Shown piece after piece: positions 34,101 to 46,090 of a stretch of DNA of 64,000 nt (position 1 is its first letter; each line of letters starts with the position of its first letter). Under the pieces are notes generated by a model. It was not told the origin of the DNA and did not search any database. It was given only the letters and a program-made list of their open reading frames with translations. Source of the DNA: Motacilla alba alba (taxonomy: Eukaryota > Chordata > Aves > Passeriformes > Motacillidae). The stretch lies in NCBI RefSeq assembly GCF_015832195.1, contig NC_052017.1, forward strand, positions 91,228,429-91,292,428. Direction: 5' to 3'. The position numbers and the translations under genes were made by a program.

Positions 34101-37100
34101 TCCTATATGACACAAAGAAGTTTTTTGCTGTGAGGGCAGTCAAGCATTGGAGCAGGTTGTCCAGAGAAAGGGGGAGATCTCTCTCCAGAGGTTTTTAGAC
34201 CCAAGCAGGCAAAGCTCAACGCAACCAGTTCAGCATTCAGTGTCAACCCTGGTTTGAGCTGAAGATTTGGCTTCAATTCCCTAAATTATTCTGTGCATAA
34301 CTATTTTAATAAGTTCTGCTATGTATATGTAGAAGTTGATCTATTTCCCATGATTATTAACTGTGCTGGATCTGGAAGGAGCTGTGTGACTTAAGGACTT
34401 GCATTTATTTTCTAGAGACAACATTATCCAGAGATAGCACAATCTGATGAAGTTAAGGGTAAAGGCTCTGAACTGAACAAAAAAGTTAGGCAAATTGGAT
34501 TAACAATTGAGAAGAAAGAAGGAAGAAAACAAATACAGGTACATTTCTCTTAAGAATTCCAGAAGCTTTGTATTTAATAAAGAAAAAAAAAAGTAATTTC
34601 CATTATGGTGGGCAGATTTGCTTTGGAAGCTGGGAAAATCTTGCTTTTCTAACCTTTTTTACAGGTGATTTTTGTCATTTTAATAATTCTTCCGGGGATA
34701 TTCTGGACAAAGTTTCTCTGAGTGCACAAATAATGCAAAAATATATATTCTAATTTTTAATCAATTCTCAGCTCTGTGTGTGTATGAGTAAAATAACTTG
34801 TTTCTTTGTTGCTAGGAAACTGCCTTTATAACTTTTCTGAGTAGTTTCTGCTTTGTAAGCAGCTTGTGGCAATTCTCAGGGAAGCCAGGTAAAATTTCTG
34901 ATAGTACAGATGGAAGTGTGGGAATGTGCGGGTTGACATGAGATAATCAGCAGTGCTGTGGCATCCCAGAAGTGCCGTGAGCTTAAATTCTTAGGGAGCT
35001 GCACCCTTAGAAACATATTCATGTGGAGATATCTTCATACTGCTCTCTGTTGATACTTACACTGCAGTAGTATTTATAATACCTTTATGCAGACAGGATA
35101 TTGGTGAAGTTTCTTCTTGAGGTGCACCTTACCACCAGCTGGTTCATGACCAGCTTATTGAGGTGCTCACTGGTCTTTGTGGTACACGTTAAATTTGTTT
35201 TCTCCATCAGCTTCAATTTCTGTCAGCATCCTGCTTGTTCAGCAGTGTTTCCTGACAAGATCCCTAGCTAATGCTACTTAAATGTGCATAGATGTCTCCT
35301 TCCAAAGCAGAATTCCCAAGGTTCCTGTGTTAAAGCTGGTGGTGTCCTGCCCATTCTGTGTGATACCATCACACTTAGGTTCAAGGATTAGAGCCTGCTC
35401 AGATCCCACCCTTTTCTGATAAAAAACAAGTATGGCAATATTGGAAGATCAAGTCAAGAATGAATGCTGTAGAAGGGAGAGATTTCAAATTATCAAATCT
35501 ATTCTGTCTGTCCTTCATTTTTAACCTCTGCTTAAAAAGAAAAGCAACTGATTGTTGGCAGCAGCATTTTCATTTGACTTACTTGAATTTCTTCTTGACT
35601 TGAGATTGTTTATTTTACTTGAGATTTATGTTCATGGATATGGAAATATCTATATTTTGTAGACCTTTTTGTTTTTTGTAATAAACTACCTAAATAGGTA
35701 GTTTATTACATCCATAGCAATCTATTCTTGATATAAGGAACTTTTAAACAAAGTGTGTGTAACATGGTTTAATTTTACTGCTATATCTTCTGACACCAGC
35801 TGTTTTTTTGTTTGTTTTTTTTTTTTTTTAAGTTCTAGAAGAAATTAATTTGTGGTAAAGAGATGTCCAGGTAACTAGCTTATTGACTTTTTGAATATCC
35901 ATTGAGGGATTAACACACACCTGTTTTACACTAGCAGTCATATATTCCTAAAAAAATTAAAATTATTGCTGATGAAATATCTATGAAATAATTTTATCCA
36001 CAAAATAACATATATGGGTTTTATTTTTAGGTTGTTATAGGTGTTCCAACAATGAGAAGGAAATGGCAAGAATGTAAGTGTTCTCAGTGGGGTGCAAACT
36101 GTCCATTTCTAATTTGGTTCTCCTTTGATACAAATCAGACCAGGGTAGTTTCTGCAGTGCCAGATACTCACCAGCAGTTTGGTGACCTGGACAAAAGGAG
36201 CAGGCTGGGGCTCTATGCTAGTAGTTAATTTGCAGTACGGAAATCCACACAGAATTCTTAAAGCACAGGTATGGTTCTTATCTGTGAAAGAAAACTTTCT
36301 GTTTTACTAGCCACTGATACTCACAAAATTGTAGAAATGTGGTATCTGTGAGATTTCCCCACTCAGTTAATGTTTTAAAACTCATTGTAGTACAGTGTTA
36401 TCCAGATGGACAGACAGTATGACTGAATGCCACTTGAAGAAATGGCTAAACCTTGCTATGATTTGCCTTATCTGGAGAATAAAGATTTTAATTAAAACTA
36501 ATGTATTTAATTTTAATGTATATTAGCATGTAAGTGGTACCTTAAAATAACTCAGTAGAAGTGATGAGATCATCTAAATTAGCAGGTTGTACTCTGAAGA
36601 GAAAAAATAGCCTTTTTGAGTCTAGAAAAGTGGTCTGAAATAAGCTGAGTCCTATTCAAATTCGATTTCTTGACTGTAACCTGTTGGTTAATGTGTCTTA
36701 TTTTGCATGTGACTTTGTAGCATTCTACCACATTTGTAGTATTTACATATTTAGGAGATGCAAGCATGGAATTATAACCAGGCTATAAAATACTTCAAAC
36801 TCTGTTGCTGATTTGTAGTTTGTATTTAATATGGTGTCACATAATAATGCTTATAAAATTATTCTTGGTGTTTGTAAGTACTATTGCATAGAAACAGAGC
36901 TAGGTGAAATTGAAGTGCAGTAGTAGAACTCTCTATGAAGATAATGTCCATTGTGCTACATTTCAAGCATGTTTGTTTAGCTCTCAGTGCAGAGGACAGC
37001 CCTTCAAAAGCTAAAGTTCAGCATGTGGATGTGCCCCTTAGTAATGCAGAAAAAACAGATAATAAGGATGGGAAACTGACAGACTCTGCACAAGGTAAGA

Positions 37101-40100
37101 GAAAAACTTATTTTTTTTTTAATTTTCACCAGTACATGAGTTATTTACTACTACATGTGCTTGTTCATGGCTTCCACAGCTGAGTTATAAAGGTGAATTT
37201 GCACAGTTATGCGGATGGCCTTGGGGTCTGTGGCAAAGGAAGGAATAATCCCAGTGTTTGGGAAGAAAACATTCTACTTCTACAGATTTTTTAGGTTTAA
37301 TTTTTATTTTACTTCTTCATAAGATACCTTACTTCCACCTTTAGGTTGTATTGATGTTGTCTTTAGAAGTATTCTTTATTTAGAATATTTTTAAAATTAA
37401 AATACGGGAAAAGCATCACTTAATACACTTTTTTATTATTTTAGATGAAAATAACGTTCAGGAGGTGAATGAAGAAAGGCAGAAAGAACAGGCAAAACCA
37501 GATGAAAAAGTTGAACCTAATAATGCTATTGAAATCAGCCAAGGCAACAACTCAGAATGGTAAAAGAAAAAAAATTACCACCTTCAAACCCATTAAAATT
37601 AACTTAAAGGAAAATGTTGTGCATGACAATTGTCTGTATTGGATTTGCATAGTAAAAACCCATGTCTTCTGAAATTGTGCTCAGCTGTAAACTTCTGTAA
37701 CTGACAGAAAACCTGGTGTATGTAAAGTGACCTTAGACTTTGCTCTGGCTGCAGCTGGCTTTTGTATTTAACTGTTGTCCTTAAGCTATAGTTGTCATGT
37801 GCTGCTCAAAATATTCCAAAAGTATGTCTCCTCATGGTTTAAAACTGCCTCTGTTACAGGTTCCTGTCAGATAGTTAAAGTGGTACGTGAACTGATTTTG
37901 GAAGGAAAAGACAATCAGTAATAGTTGAAACAGTTGGGGTTTCTCGTTTACAAATGATTTCGTGGAGGAACAATAAGTGTTTCAAAGGAGCAGCTGTGTT
38001 CTAAAATGGTGAAACTGTGCTTGTTGCTTGTGGGCATCTTATTAGTGACAGAGTTGTGAGTTGAGTAACTGTCAGCCTTTGTGTGAGGAGGACATTTTCA
38101 GCACTGGTCATCTTTGGGCAGCACCAGGAGCCACAGGAGGGCATTTGGTAAGGGATATACAGGCAGTAACCCAGACACAGGGCTTTTGTTCCAAGTTAAT
38201 AACTTGTTTTTTTCTTAATGGCATTCCCTTGGAATGTGTTCTAACTTTAAACCAGTAGTATCTTTCCCAGACATGGAGGTCTAACAACTTTTGCTTGTTT
38301 ATTGTTAAAGGAGAAATTTTCATGTTCCTGGAGTACATTTTTTTATCACCATCCCTGGATGTGTTTAAAAAAAGACTGGATGTGGCACTTGGTGCCATGA
38401 TCTAGTTGAGGTGTTAGAACATGGGTTTGACTCAATGATCTTAAAGGTCTCTTCCAACCTAAAAATTCTGTGATTCTGTGCCCAGGGAGGTGGTGGAATC
38501 ACCATCCCTGGATGTGTTTAAAAAAAGACTGGATGTGGCACTTGGTGCCATGATCTAGTTGAGGTGTTAGAACATGGGTTGGACTCGATGATCTTAAAGG
38601 TCTCTTCCAACCTAAAAATTCTGTGATTCTGTGATTTTTCAGACTTGCCTTTCTGTGGAGCAACCATTATGGAAAACAATGAGTTGAAACCAGATTCAAG
38701 TCCAGGTTTATGAATCTTTGTGTTTACTTGCTGGCTTTCGCATAACTAGCAGTTCTGAATCGGAACCAGTTTGTGAAAACATGAAGAATAGGAAATGGAT
38801 AAAAGCTCAGCTATCCACATCTGGAGATGCTGAGTTCTATTTCTGCCTGGTACTGATTGTCATTGTGCAGTCTTGTACTTTTAAGAACGGCTTCCTTTGG
38901 AGTAGCACTTAATGTTTTTCTTTTAATCTGGCTCACGTGGATTCTGGGTGACTATTGGCAGCCAGGTGTTTCAGTGAGAGACTGACTTGGAAGTTAGTTA
39001 CTAAATTAGGGCTTCAGCTTGTTCCTTTACTATTTATTTATTTATTTAATTTTGTGAGACTACTGAGAAGATATGAACTCAATATGTAGTGTCTTCTAAG
39101 AATTAAGATCAGATCCTCATTGACAGCTTGTTTCCACTTAAAGATTCTGCAGTGCCTTTCTGAGAATTTCTATGACTCCTCATTTCTTTGTAGTTAAGTT
39201 CCTGAACAAACAGTCATCTGAAGATGTAAATTATTTTATCATCATCTGCTTTTACTAAGTTTTTGGTTCCTAAGAAACATTTCAAGGCAGAAAAGGGCTT
39301 AGGCTTGGCAGTCATATGGTTTTGGATAATTTAGGAAACACCCAGCCACTCTCAGCCCCGATTCCTGGGCTTGCCAAGGGATGGAATGTGTCTGTAGTAG
39401 TTAAAATGACAGAACAGCACAAACATGGCACAGGACTGTTTTGCCAAGTGAATATATTTATGCCCATTATTTGGTGACTGTATTGCAAACCACTAATTTT
39501 TAATAGCTGATTTTTTTTAAAGGCTAGTTTGTGAAGTGATAAAAATCCAGCTGAAATTAGGAGCCTTGTCTCGCTGCAATGTGTACAAAAAATCTTGTAG
39601 CTATTACCATCAATGGCAAGCTTTTTTATTAACTCTGGGTTTTAGAGCTTGTGTGCTAGATAATCACCCTAAAACAAACCCAAACTGCATAAATAATTTT
39701 TATGATGATCTGGGATGACTGGGATTTCTCTGAGGAAATAATATGTGACCTTTCTTTCAGAGTGTGTCAGAACTACTGTAGTAGTAGTGTGTCAGGAATT
39801 TAAACTGATTATCAGCATTGCCTGACTACACATTTTTGCTGGATCAGCCAACTGAATGTTTTATTTATTCTATTTTAAGGTGTGAGACCAATAAACAATC
39901 AGAGGAAGAAAACAAGGAAGCTCAGGTGAATATTGTTCTGTTAATGGGTTACTCCAGTTTCCAAATAGTTGGGGGAATAATTAATATATGATTGGCAATG
40001 GTGTTTGCTTACTCAAATTAATATTATTCACAATAAATTAGCTACAAATTTACTAAAGCAAAACTATTAACAGCAAGTTTTTTTCCTACTTTTTTATGAA

Positions 40101-43100
40101 AACCTATGTACACATTTCAGAATAGCAAAAACAATTTGAATTGTAAACGTAATTATTATTGTTTATTTGTATGTGCTGCATAAAATAGATCTAAGAACCT
40201 CTTTCTTTTTATGTTAAACAGCAAGAATTTACAGCAGATCCTGAAGAATTCACTAGTAAAGAAGAACTGTTGGGTTATTTGGTGAGTGTTAAATCCTACC
40301 TTGCAAGATAATTTTTGGAAGAAAAAACTGAAAAATGAAATCACTGGTTTGCTAAGTCTAACATGTATCAAGTAATGAAAGGCAGAATGTAGGCAGTCTT
40401 GTAATCTAACAGATTACCATTTTGCCAGAAGGCAGGATTCCGAATAAAGTGAATGTCACTGAATTTTTAATGTGTCTATTAATTTTCAAGTTTCTAGACC
40501 AAAATATTGGTTTACTGTCAGAGGAATTACTTGCATTGAAAATTCATTTTTTTCAACTATATCTTAGCTTCACTCCTTAACTACATGTTTTGGTAATATG
40601 ACCTTTTAAAACTTTATTTCTCCTTTGTTTCTGTAACTGGTCTATAATTTTCAAATGAGGAATTTGGAAAGATGCAATTCAGTAACAGAAAGAAACAGAA
40701 TGAAGACAAATATCAGAGATACGTAGAAAGGAAAGAAGGGATTTTTAAGAAATAAAATGCAAGTTGTGTATTTAAAACAGAGCTCCCCCACCACCATGGT
40801 CCAAAGTGCCATAACTGCAAAATGTGCCTCTCTAAAGTAAGTGTCAGAGCACTGAATTCTGTTCAGTTGTTAAAATGTGTATTATGTGCACATGCACAGC
40901 AGTGATACAGTCAGTAACAGTGGAAAAAAACTGTCAGTTTCCAGTTGTTAGATTATCAACAACAGTTGTGATCTTGCATACAGAAATGGTGATTTCCACA
41001 CAAGCACTGAAATGGAAATCTTTACTGATAGTTGTTTGACTGATCCACTGCATGGTAATTTTGGCACTATTGACTATCATAAAATGGTTTTGTCCTCTTG
41101 TTTTATAGGGAATTATTAGGTATAGAGATTACACCTTGTTAATAAAACTTGAATTTGTTTTGAGGCATCTTCTTTCTTAGTATGATTGTCCTCTGAGAAG
41201 AAAAAAGGACTGATGGGAGTGTGATTGAAACAGTGTTCTGTTTTGGAAAGTGTGAAAATCATTTATTTTTGCATCTACAGTAATTTTTTCAAAAGCTGCA
41301 TTGTGTTTCTATTGTTGTTGGATTCAAAGGTTTCTTATATGGTGAAAAGTAATTTTACAGGTATCTTTTTTGCCCTTGCTGTTCGTATTCTGTAAAGCTG
41401 TCCAATAATTGTCCATACTATATTTCTTTTATTACCTCATAGCAAAGATATCCTTGCCACAATTTACTTTTCTTTTTCCAGCTAGCTTTTGACAAGCTCT
41501 TCCTTAAATACAACTTGTACAAACCAGGAGACAGAAATACTATTAGTGGTAAAAATGTAATACAGTCCCTGTTATGCTGCCTCATACTAACTTATTACAT
41601 ACTAACTGCTAATTTTCTATTACTTATTTTCCATTGTCTGGTGCATTTAAAGGTGTTTGTTTCTAATCCAGAAGACTTTGAGCTGTTAGGACACACCTGG
41701 AGTTCTTTGCTTTGTCCCCAGGAAAGTGTTTTCAGCAGAACTTTCTCGGTGTAGACAAGAGGATGACACACGTAGCCCTCTCTGTGAGTGCTGTTGGTGC
41801 TAGAACTTGCTTCCCTAGTAGAGCTTCACAGCTTCAAGACTGCTTTTTTCCTTAGACTTTTAGGGAAAAAGAAGGTTAATGTAAGGCAAGGCAGCATGTA
41901 CATTTAAATTCAGTAGCATTCTGGCTTTTTGCTACATTCCAGAGAAATAGGTTATGACTATATTGCCTCAGGGAAGGTGTACACATTCATTTGTATGCAG
42001 GCATCTTGGCAAGAGATCAATACTTAAGGAAAAACATTATCTTCTTTATATTTCCAGGCATGTTTTTGTGTTATTCCTTTCCAAATGATTGTGTTGGGTA
42101 GCTGCATCTTCCTTCTCTTAGGATTCTCTTTCATTCTACCTTCCTCCCCCCTATTTATGTGATTAAAAATAAAAACTGTATTTGCTTTGTAATTCCATCC
42201 AAGTCTGACAGAAGGGTAGAGACACAGAGAAAATTATGTTCCTGCAGGTTTGAGGTTCCTGCAAATTTATAAATTTTGATACTTCAGTTTTTCTGAGGAG
42301 AAATGTTTTATGGTGTGTTGTTTTGTTTCTTTTTTGCCTAGCAAAGTTTTGAGATACTGAATGAAGATGATGCTTCATTTATCCTGAAAGTTACACAGAC
42401 TCTCACTAATGCACTGGTGGAATATCGTCAGCAGGCTGCCTCAAACAAAGTAATGTGGATTTTGTTTTGGTTTTGTTCTACAAACCTGTAGATTCCTGTG
42501 ATTGTGCATTTTTATTATTATAGATGATATAATGAAACAAAAAATGCTGTGGAGACAGTATTATAAGTTTTGCTCATTAAATACGTAAATTTTGGTAGTG
42601 ATGATAGGGTAAAATTTTAGCTTTTTTGTTGAAGAGTCTTAATTTCTGTTCAACGGTGCTTGCTTATTTTTTATTATTGATAGAAACTAAAAATCATCTT
42701 GCTTATTTCCCATGCTTTTCCTTTCATCTAAGTTTTTCTGCTACTTTTGCCCATTTTTAATTTGGACTTAAGCTTTTCTCATCTCTGCTGACTTGCGTAA
42801 CACTCCTGTTCTGTTTGCTGTTTCTGTTCCCAGGCTTCACTTTATTCACCATGTAATCACGCATCAGTGATGTGAATTTTTTTTTCTGATACAACTTCTG
42901 GTCCTATTCTTTGGACTGTTCTTTCTGAGGTCTCATTCTTCTTCCATTATTAGAAACCCAGTTTTTCCCCTCTCTGCTATTACTTGTGACTGACTTATCT
43001 TTACATAAGCAGTACATACAGAGGTGTTTTGAACACTTTTCTGAGGCTGCTGACACGTTACAAAACAATGAAATTCTCACTGAAATAACTTCTAACCTAC

Positions 43101-45679
43101 AAGGTGTGGAAGACCAAAATGTTTTCCTACATTAGGCCTTGTTAGTATTCTAAATTGGGATCTTTCAATGGTAATTTTTTAGCTAAATCTTCTATTTTGA
43201 GTGTAAAATGCTTCCTTTTTAGAGCTGACAAGTTGAGAATTAGGCTCAATGAGTATCACTTCATTGCCTAATATAGAGCTTTTTCAGGCCTAGAGAGATA
43301 TGATGGGCAGTGTATACAGAGATGTTATTAGCCCTATGATTTGCAAAGAAATATGTGATTTTTCAGATTTGGTAGCAGAAATACTGGTGTTTTATTTGGT
43401 TTGTGATCATTAAAAATGTAGTAGTTCATTGTTCCAAGAGGTTGTCCTGATGAGATTTTAAACTTCTTTTATTTTTTTTTTTAACTCATAGGACCACTTA
43501 GGTGCTGGATATAATGGAGAAGCAGAACTAGAATATTCCACAGAACAGCCTGGCCCAACTTCAGCAGATATTAATGACTCTGACACTGGTAATGTTGGCT
43601 TTGAAGTCTTTAATGTGGGTTAATCTTAACACTGAACCTTGCATAAATTATAGTAAGCCTTTCTTCCTGCTTTTCTAAAAGCAGTGCTTAAGAGCAGAAT
43701 AAAGCCAGAGTCAAGTAGCATAAATAGATAGGTTTGGTTTTTTTTCCCCCATTCTCTACTAATATTAGAAAGAGAAGACTATTAAAACACATTTATTCTA
43801 CTTAATTGTAGGATTTGGAGAGAAATTGTGTCAGTACCAGCTCTGATTTTTCCTGTGTTCAAAGGCAGCTGTTCCTAAGGAGACTTTCAAAGTCTCTTTG
43901 GCTTTTTTTTTTCCCTAGTATTTTTTTCCCTTCTTGATGGAGGAGTTGTTTCCAGCAGGTTTAGTCAAATCAAGATGTTAGTAGAAAGTTGTGTGGTAGA
44001 GGATAGATAATTCTCTTTAATACCTGAATACTCCAGCTACTTGGCCTCAGTATTTCTGATTAATTTTTTCAAAGAATCCTGGACTTCGTGGAGGTAATTT
44101 TCTTCTGATAGAAACAAATGGCTGTTTTTCTTAAACCTAGGAAGTACAATCCTATGCTTGGGAAGGCAAGATACCCAGAATACTAGTGGAGCTATTTTGT
44201 GTGATTTTTTTTTCCCTGTACTGTGTCAATTCTTTAGTTTTTCTGGAAAGTTTAGCTTTCAAAACCCTTAATTTTTACAATGGTAATACCAAAAATTGCA
44301 GTGACTTTGAATATTTGAGATTTGAGACCTTTATTTTGTTTTTGTAAGTGTAATGGAAATAGCTTTCACCTACCTCCCCACCCTTGTTTGTCCAGGATTT
44401 TCTGTAACTGGAAAGCATTCGTGACTCTTGGTGGTTTGAAAATGCAGCAAAGTCAGGTGTGAACTGTACCAGCAATGCTGCTGTGCCAGACTGGAAATGC
44501 TTGTTTTGAAAAGCCCTATTTAGAGAAATAAGTAGTGAAGGCTCTTCAGAATCCTCTCTTATTGAAAAACAGTGTTTCCCTTCTTTAGACTACTCAAGCA
44601 GCTGGTCAGCTAAGCAGTTCTTACCAGCCAATGAAGATGAACCCCAGAACTTTTCAACTGGCTCTTTGGAAACAGCTTATGAGAACAACATCACGACTGA
44701 GTTTTTGAACAGTGTAAGAAACATGAACGCTGAGGAAGTTACTGACACCCTACACAGAATAGCAGCATCAAATCCAGCTTTCAGAGGTAATTTGCATACA
44801 CATGTACACACACACGCATATATAAACATATACATAACATCATATATTAGCTCTGGGAAATATTAAGGACTTATATGGGTCGAAGAACTTTGAGGTATTA
44901 AGGAGGGTTGAAGAGAATTATTTTTTCCCACCCTCTAACTTTTGCAGGATCCAGTTTAGGAATGGTAATTCAGAATAGCTGCTTTCCCACGCAGGCATTA
45001 GTAATTGCTGATTTTGATTTTTTTTTAAATTCTTCTCTCATTTTTGCATAGTAACATTTGCATGGCGAGAGACAGTAAACTAAAACCAAATATACTGGTA
45101 TTAGAAAATTAGAATCTTCTTTGAGCTGTAAGTGGAGAAATGCTACTTTTGAGAATACCAACAGTGAAAAATTTTTTATTTAGTTCCTGAAATAAGTATA
45201 TTTGCACAGTAAAATAAAAATAATAATGAATCAGTGACAAGTAGTCTCCCTGTTTCTCACAACTTTCTAATAAGTGTCAGCTATTAAACCTTCCCACACC
45301 TTCAGTCAATTACTGCTCTCTCTTCAAAAGCTTCCTTGTGTATGTTTCTAAGCTTCTCAGAGTGTGTAACCTCATAAAGGTTAAAAAAAGAACACTAAAG
45401 ATGAGTACAACGTAGGAAAGCTTTCAGTTTCCAGGCACATACTAATTGTTCTCCATTAAGGTATTTTTCTTTTAATAAGAAAAGATCCAAAATTCATCTC
45501 AGCACCTGAATGTTTCAGTACAACATGTATTTTTAAATTAATTTTATCATAAAATTGCTTGTTTTTTGATTTTTGTTTGTTTGTTTGCCTTTAACTAAGG
45601 AATTGATATACCAAATGTTATCAGGATCCTGACTGAAAGTGGAACTCTGAGGGGACCAAGCAATGGCAGCACACAGTGA
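28073..45679 (+). CDS. Uncharacterised single U1/matrin-type zinc-finger protein, 16 coding exons
   Basis: I do not recognise this gene by name. Sixteen exons with GT...AG borders and compatible phases join into one open frame of 464 residues. The start is ATG 28073, with an in-frame TAA four codons upstream (28061-28063); the stop is TGA 45677-45679. Residues 92-137 contain a U1-type C2H2 finger (C111-x2-C114-x11-H126-x5-H132) followed by RQHYPEI, as in matrin/U1-C-like fingers that bind RNA or DNA. Residues about 28-64 are two tandem copies of an ESCLGKK-containing segment. Residues about 193-300 are acidic and low-complexity (E/K/N/Q), probably disordered. About 301-350 (GYLQSFEIL...TLTNALVEYRQ) and the C-terminal 120 residues look helical and folded but match no domain I know. 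A nuclear nucleic-acid-binding role is inferred from the finger only. The gene shares a CpG island with MSANTD3 and runs tail-to-head into TEX10. Confidence 0.8.
29513..29543 (+). CDS. Zinc-finger gene, coding exon 2 (31-nt micro-exon)
   Basis: Borders are aatttag|GTTG and ATGC|gtaagt. It encodes VEEALKTHGM and ends in phase 1. It is short, so it was accepted on its strong borders and frame continuity. Confidence 0.65.
30360..30475 (+). mobile_element. CR1 LINE 3' tail
   Basis: The typical CR1 end is present: a GATGATCCTTGTGGGTCCC-like stretch, then CTTCCAACT and a short ATCTGTGA-type octamer repeat. A duplicate of its final part lies at about 31066-31115 in unit B of the segmental duplication, so the insertion predates the duplication. 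Confidence 0.7.
30687..30746 (+). CDS. Zinc-finger gene, coding exon 3 (duplicated exon, copy A)
   Basis: The acceptor is a long T tract ending ttttag; the donor is TTTTG|gtaaga. It is 60 nt, phase 1 to phase 1, so it can be skipped without frameshift. It encodes KTESCLGKKLKTPGKLADF. Confidence 0.7.
30795..30819. repeat. Homopolymer run C15 then A10
   Basis: An uninterrupted poly-C run passes directly into poly-A just downstream of copy A of the duplicated exon. Confidence 0.9.
31320..31370 (+). CDS. Zinc-finger gene, coding exon 4 (duplicated exon, copy B)
   Basis: This is a tandem copy of the preceding exon. The original acceptor AG is GG here (31309-31310), but the AG nine bases downstream (31318-31319) gives a 51-nt exon that stays in frame. 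It encodes ESCLGKKVKTAAKLPDF. All four differences from copy A in the shared 51 bases change the amino acid. Confidence 0.6.
31680..31760 (+). CDS. Zinc-finger gene, coding exon 5
   Basis: Borders are ttcttacag|TGCC and ACTTG|gtgagg. It is 81 nt, phase 1 to 1, encoding PLEPEKLHGQTLEDQLNTCKD and flanking residues. Confidence 0.75.
32459..32595 (+). CDS. Zinc-finger gene, coding exon 6 (U1-type zinc finger)
   Basis: Borders are caattcag|GACT and TACTTG|gtaagt. It is 137 nt and encodes residues 92-137. It holds the whole finger: ligands C111, C114, H126, H132, with a hydrophobic lead-in GLNYIIEYRTKDNVPFLYE. Confidence 0.9.
33665..34200 (+). mobile_element. CR1 LINE fragment (ORF2 end / 3' region)
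   Basis: The order of recognisable CR1 blocks is preserved: CTGGGGGTCCTGGTGGATAA, then ATATCCAGGGTATTGTGTTC, GTCCAGTGGAGAGCTGCCAA, GGCTGGAGAAGAA, and TTTTTTGCTGTGAGGGCAGT. It is diverged and has gaps. It lies in the intron after the zinc-finger exon. Confidence 0.8.
34416..34538 (+). CDS. Zinc-finger gene, coding exon 7
   Basis: Borders are ttttctag|AGAC and ATACAG|gtacat. It is 123 nt, phase 0, encoding RQHYPEIAQSDEV and a lysine-rich stretch. Confidence 0.85.
35677..35710. repeat. 15-bp perfect hairpin with 4-base loop (intronic)
   Basis: Bases 35677-35691 are the reverse complement of 35696-35710, with loop AAAT. The arms are AT-rich, and it lies in the intron between exons 7 and 8. Confidence 0.85.
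36031..36073 (+). CDS. Zinc-finger gene, coding exon 8
   Basis: Borders are atttttag|GTTG and GAAT|gtaagt. It is 43 nt, encoding VVIGVPTMRRKWQE. Confidence 0.8.
36981..37094 (+). CDS. Zinc-finger gene, coding exon 9
   Basis: Borders are tgtttag|CTCT and CAAG|gtaaga. It is 114 nt, encoding an acidic, serine-rich segment (SAEDSPSKAKVQHVD...). Confidence 0.8.
37445..37559 (+). CDS. Zinc-finger gene, coding exon 10
   Basis: Borders are attttag|ATGA and GAATG|gtaaaa. It is 115 nt, very rich in E, N, Q and K, and ends in phase 2. Confidence 0.75.
38345..38635 (+). mobile_element. Two head-to-tail CR1 3' tails
   Basis: Two CR1 ends lie directly in tandem (about 38345-38480 and 38481-38635; offset 153 bases). 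They are nearly identical through ATCACCATCCCTGG to the ATTCTGTG octamers. The second carries extra upstream CR1 text (GGGAGGTGGTGGA). Confidence 0.9.
39880..39925 (+). CDS. Zinc-finger gene, coding exon 11
   Basis: Borders are attttaag|GTGT and CTCAG|gtgaat. It is 46 nt; the split codon TG|G gives W, followed by CETNKQSEEENKEAQ. Confidence 0.7.
40222..40281 (+). CDS. Zinc-finger gene, coding exon 12
   Basis: Borders are gttaaacag|CAAG and TATTTG|gtgagt. It is 60 nt, encoding QEFTADPEEFTSKEELLGYL. Confidence 0.8.
42342..42449 (+). CDS. Zinc-finger gene, coding exon 13
   Basis: Borders are tttgcctag|CAAA and AACAAA|gtaatg. It is 108 nt. It encodes a likely helical segment, QSFEILNEDDASFILKVTQT and onward to EYRQQAASNK. 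Confidence 0.85.
43492..43588 (+). CDS. Zinc-finger gene, coding exon 14
   Basis: Borders are actcatag|GACC and CACTG|gtaatg. It is 97 nt, ending in phase 1, encoding DHLGAGYNGEAELEYSTEQP and following residues. Confidence 0.8.
44589..44786 (+). CDS. Zinc-finger gene, coding exon 15
   Basis: Borders are ttctttag|ACTA and TCAGAG|gtaatt. At 198 nt it is the longest exon. It encodes a helical C-terminal region (ENNITTEFLNSVRNMNAEEV...). Confidence 0.85.
45600..45679 (+). CDS. Zinc-finger gene, terminal coding exon
   Basis: The acceptor is ttaactaag|GAAT. It encodes IDIPNVIRILTESGTLRGPS and ends at TGA 45677-45679. Confidence 0.85.
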
Positions 45680-45766
45680 CATGGTACTTAATAATGTAGC
45701 AATCTTTGCTTTCTGTAAGTTTGTTGTTTTACTTCATTTGACCTCAGTGGAGTTATTTTGTTTTAC

Positions 45767-45772
45767 ATTAAA
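45767..45772 (+). terminator. Polyadenylation signal ATTAAA
   Basis: It lies 88 bases past the stop of the zinc-finger gene and is followed by a GT-rich stretch, consistent with cleavage at about 45.79 kb. Confidence 0.5.
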
Positions 45773-46090
45773 GTTTTGTACAGTGTTTTCTATATAAAAT
45801 TAATAACTTGGTTTTGATATTCTTGTTATTTATTTTTCCATTTAGCTGAAAGTTCTGTATTGTGGAAAGGTTGTAAAGCTCATGATCATTCTTTCTGTGT
45901 TAAAACAGCTTTTTAAACAGGTAACTTGCTTTCTTCAGTATTATTAAATACTGTACATAGACAGTCTGAACTTTTCTTAATGTTGGTTCTTGTACAAAGA
46001 ATCATCAGCAGAATGAACTACTGCGCTCAGCAGTACAAACTCATCCTACAACAAATGCTTGGAAGTTATTCCCTGTGGCTGCTGGGACTG

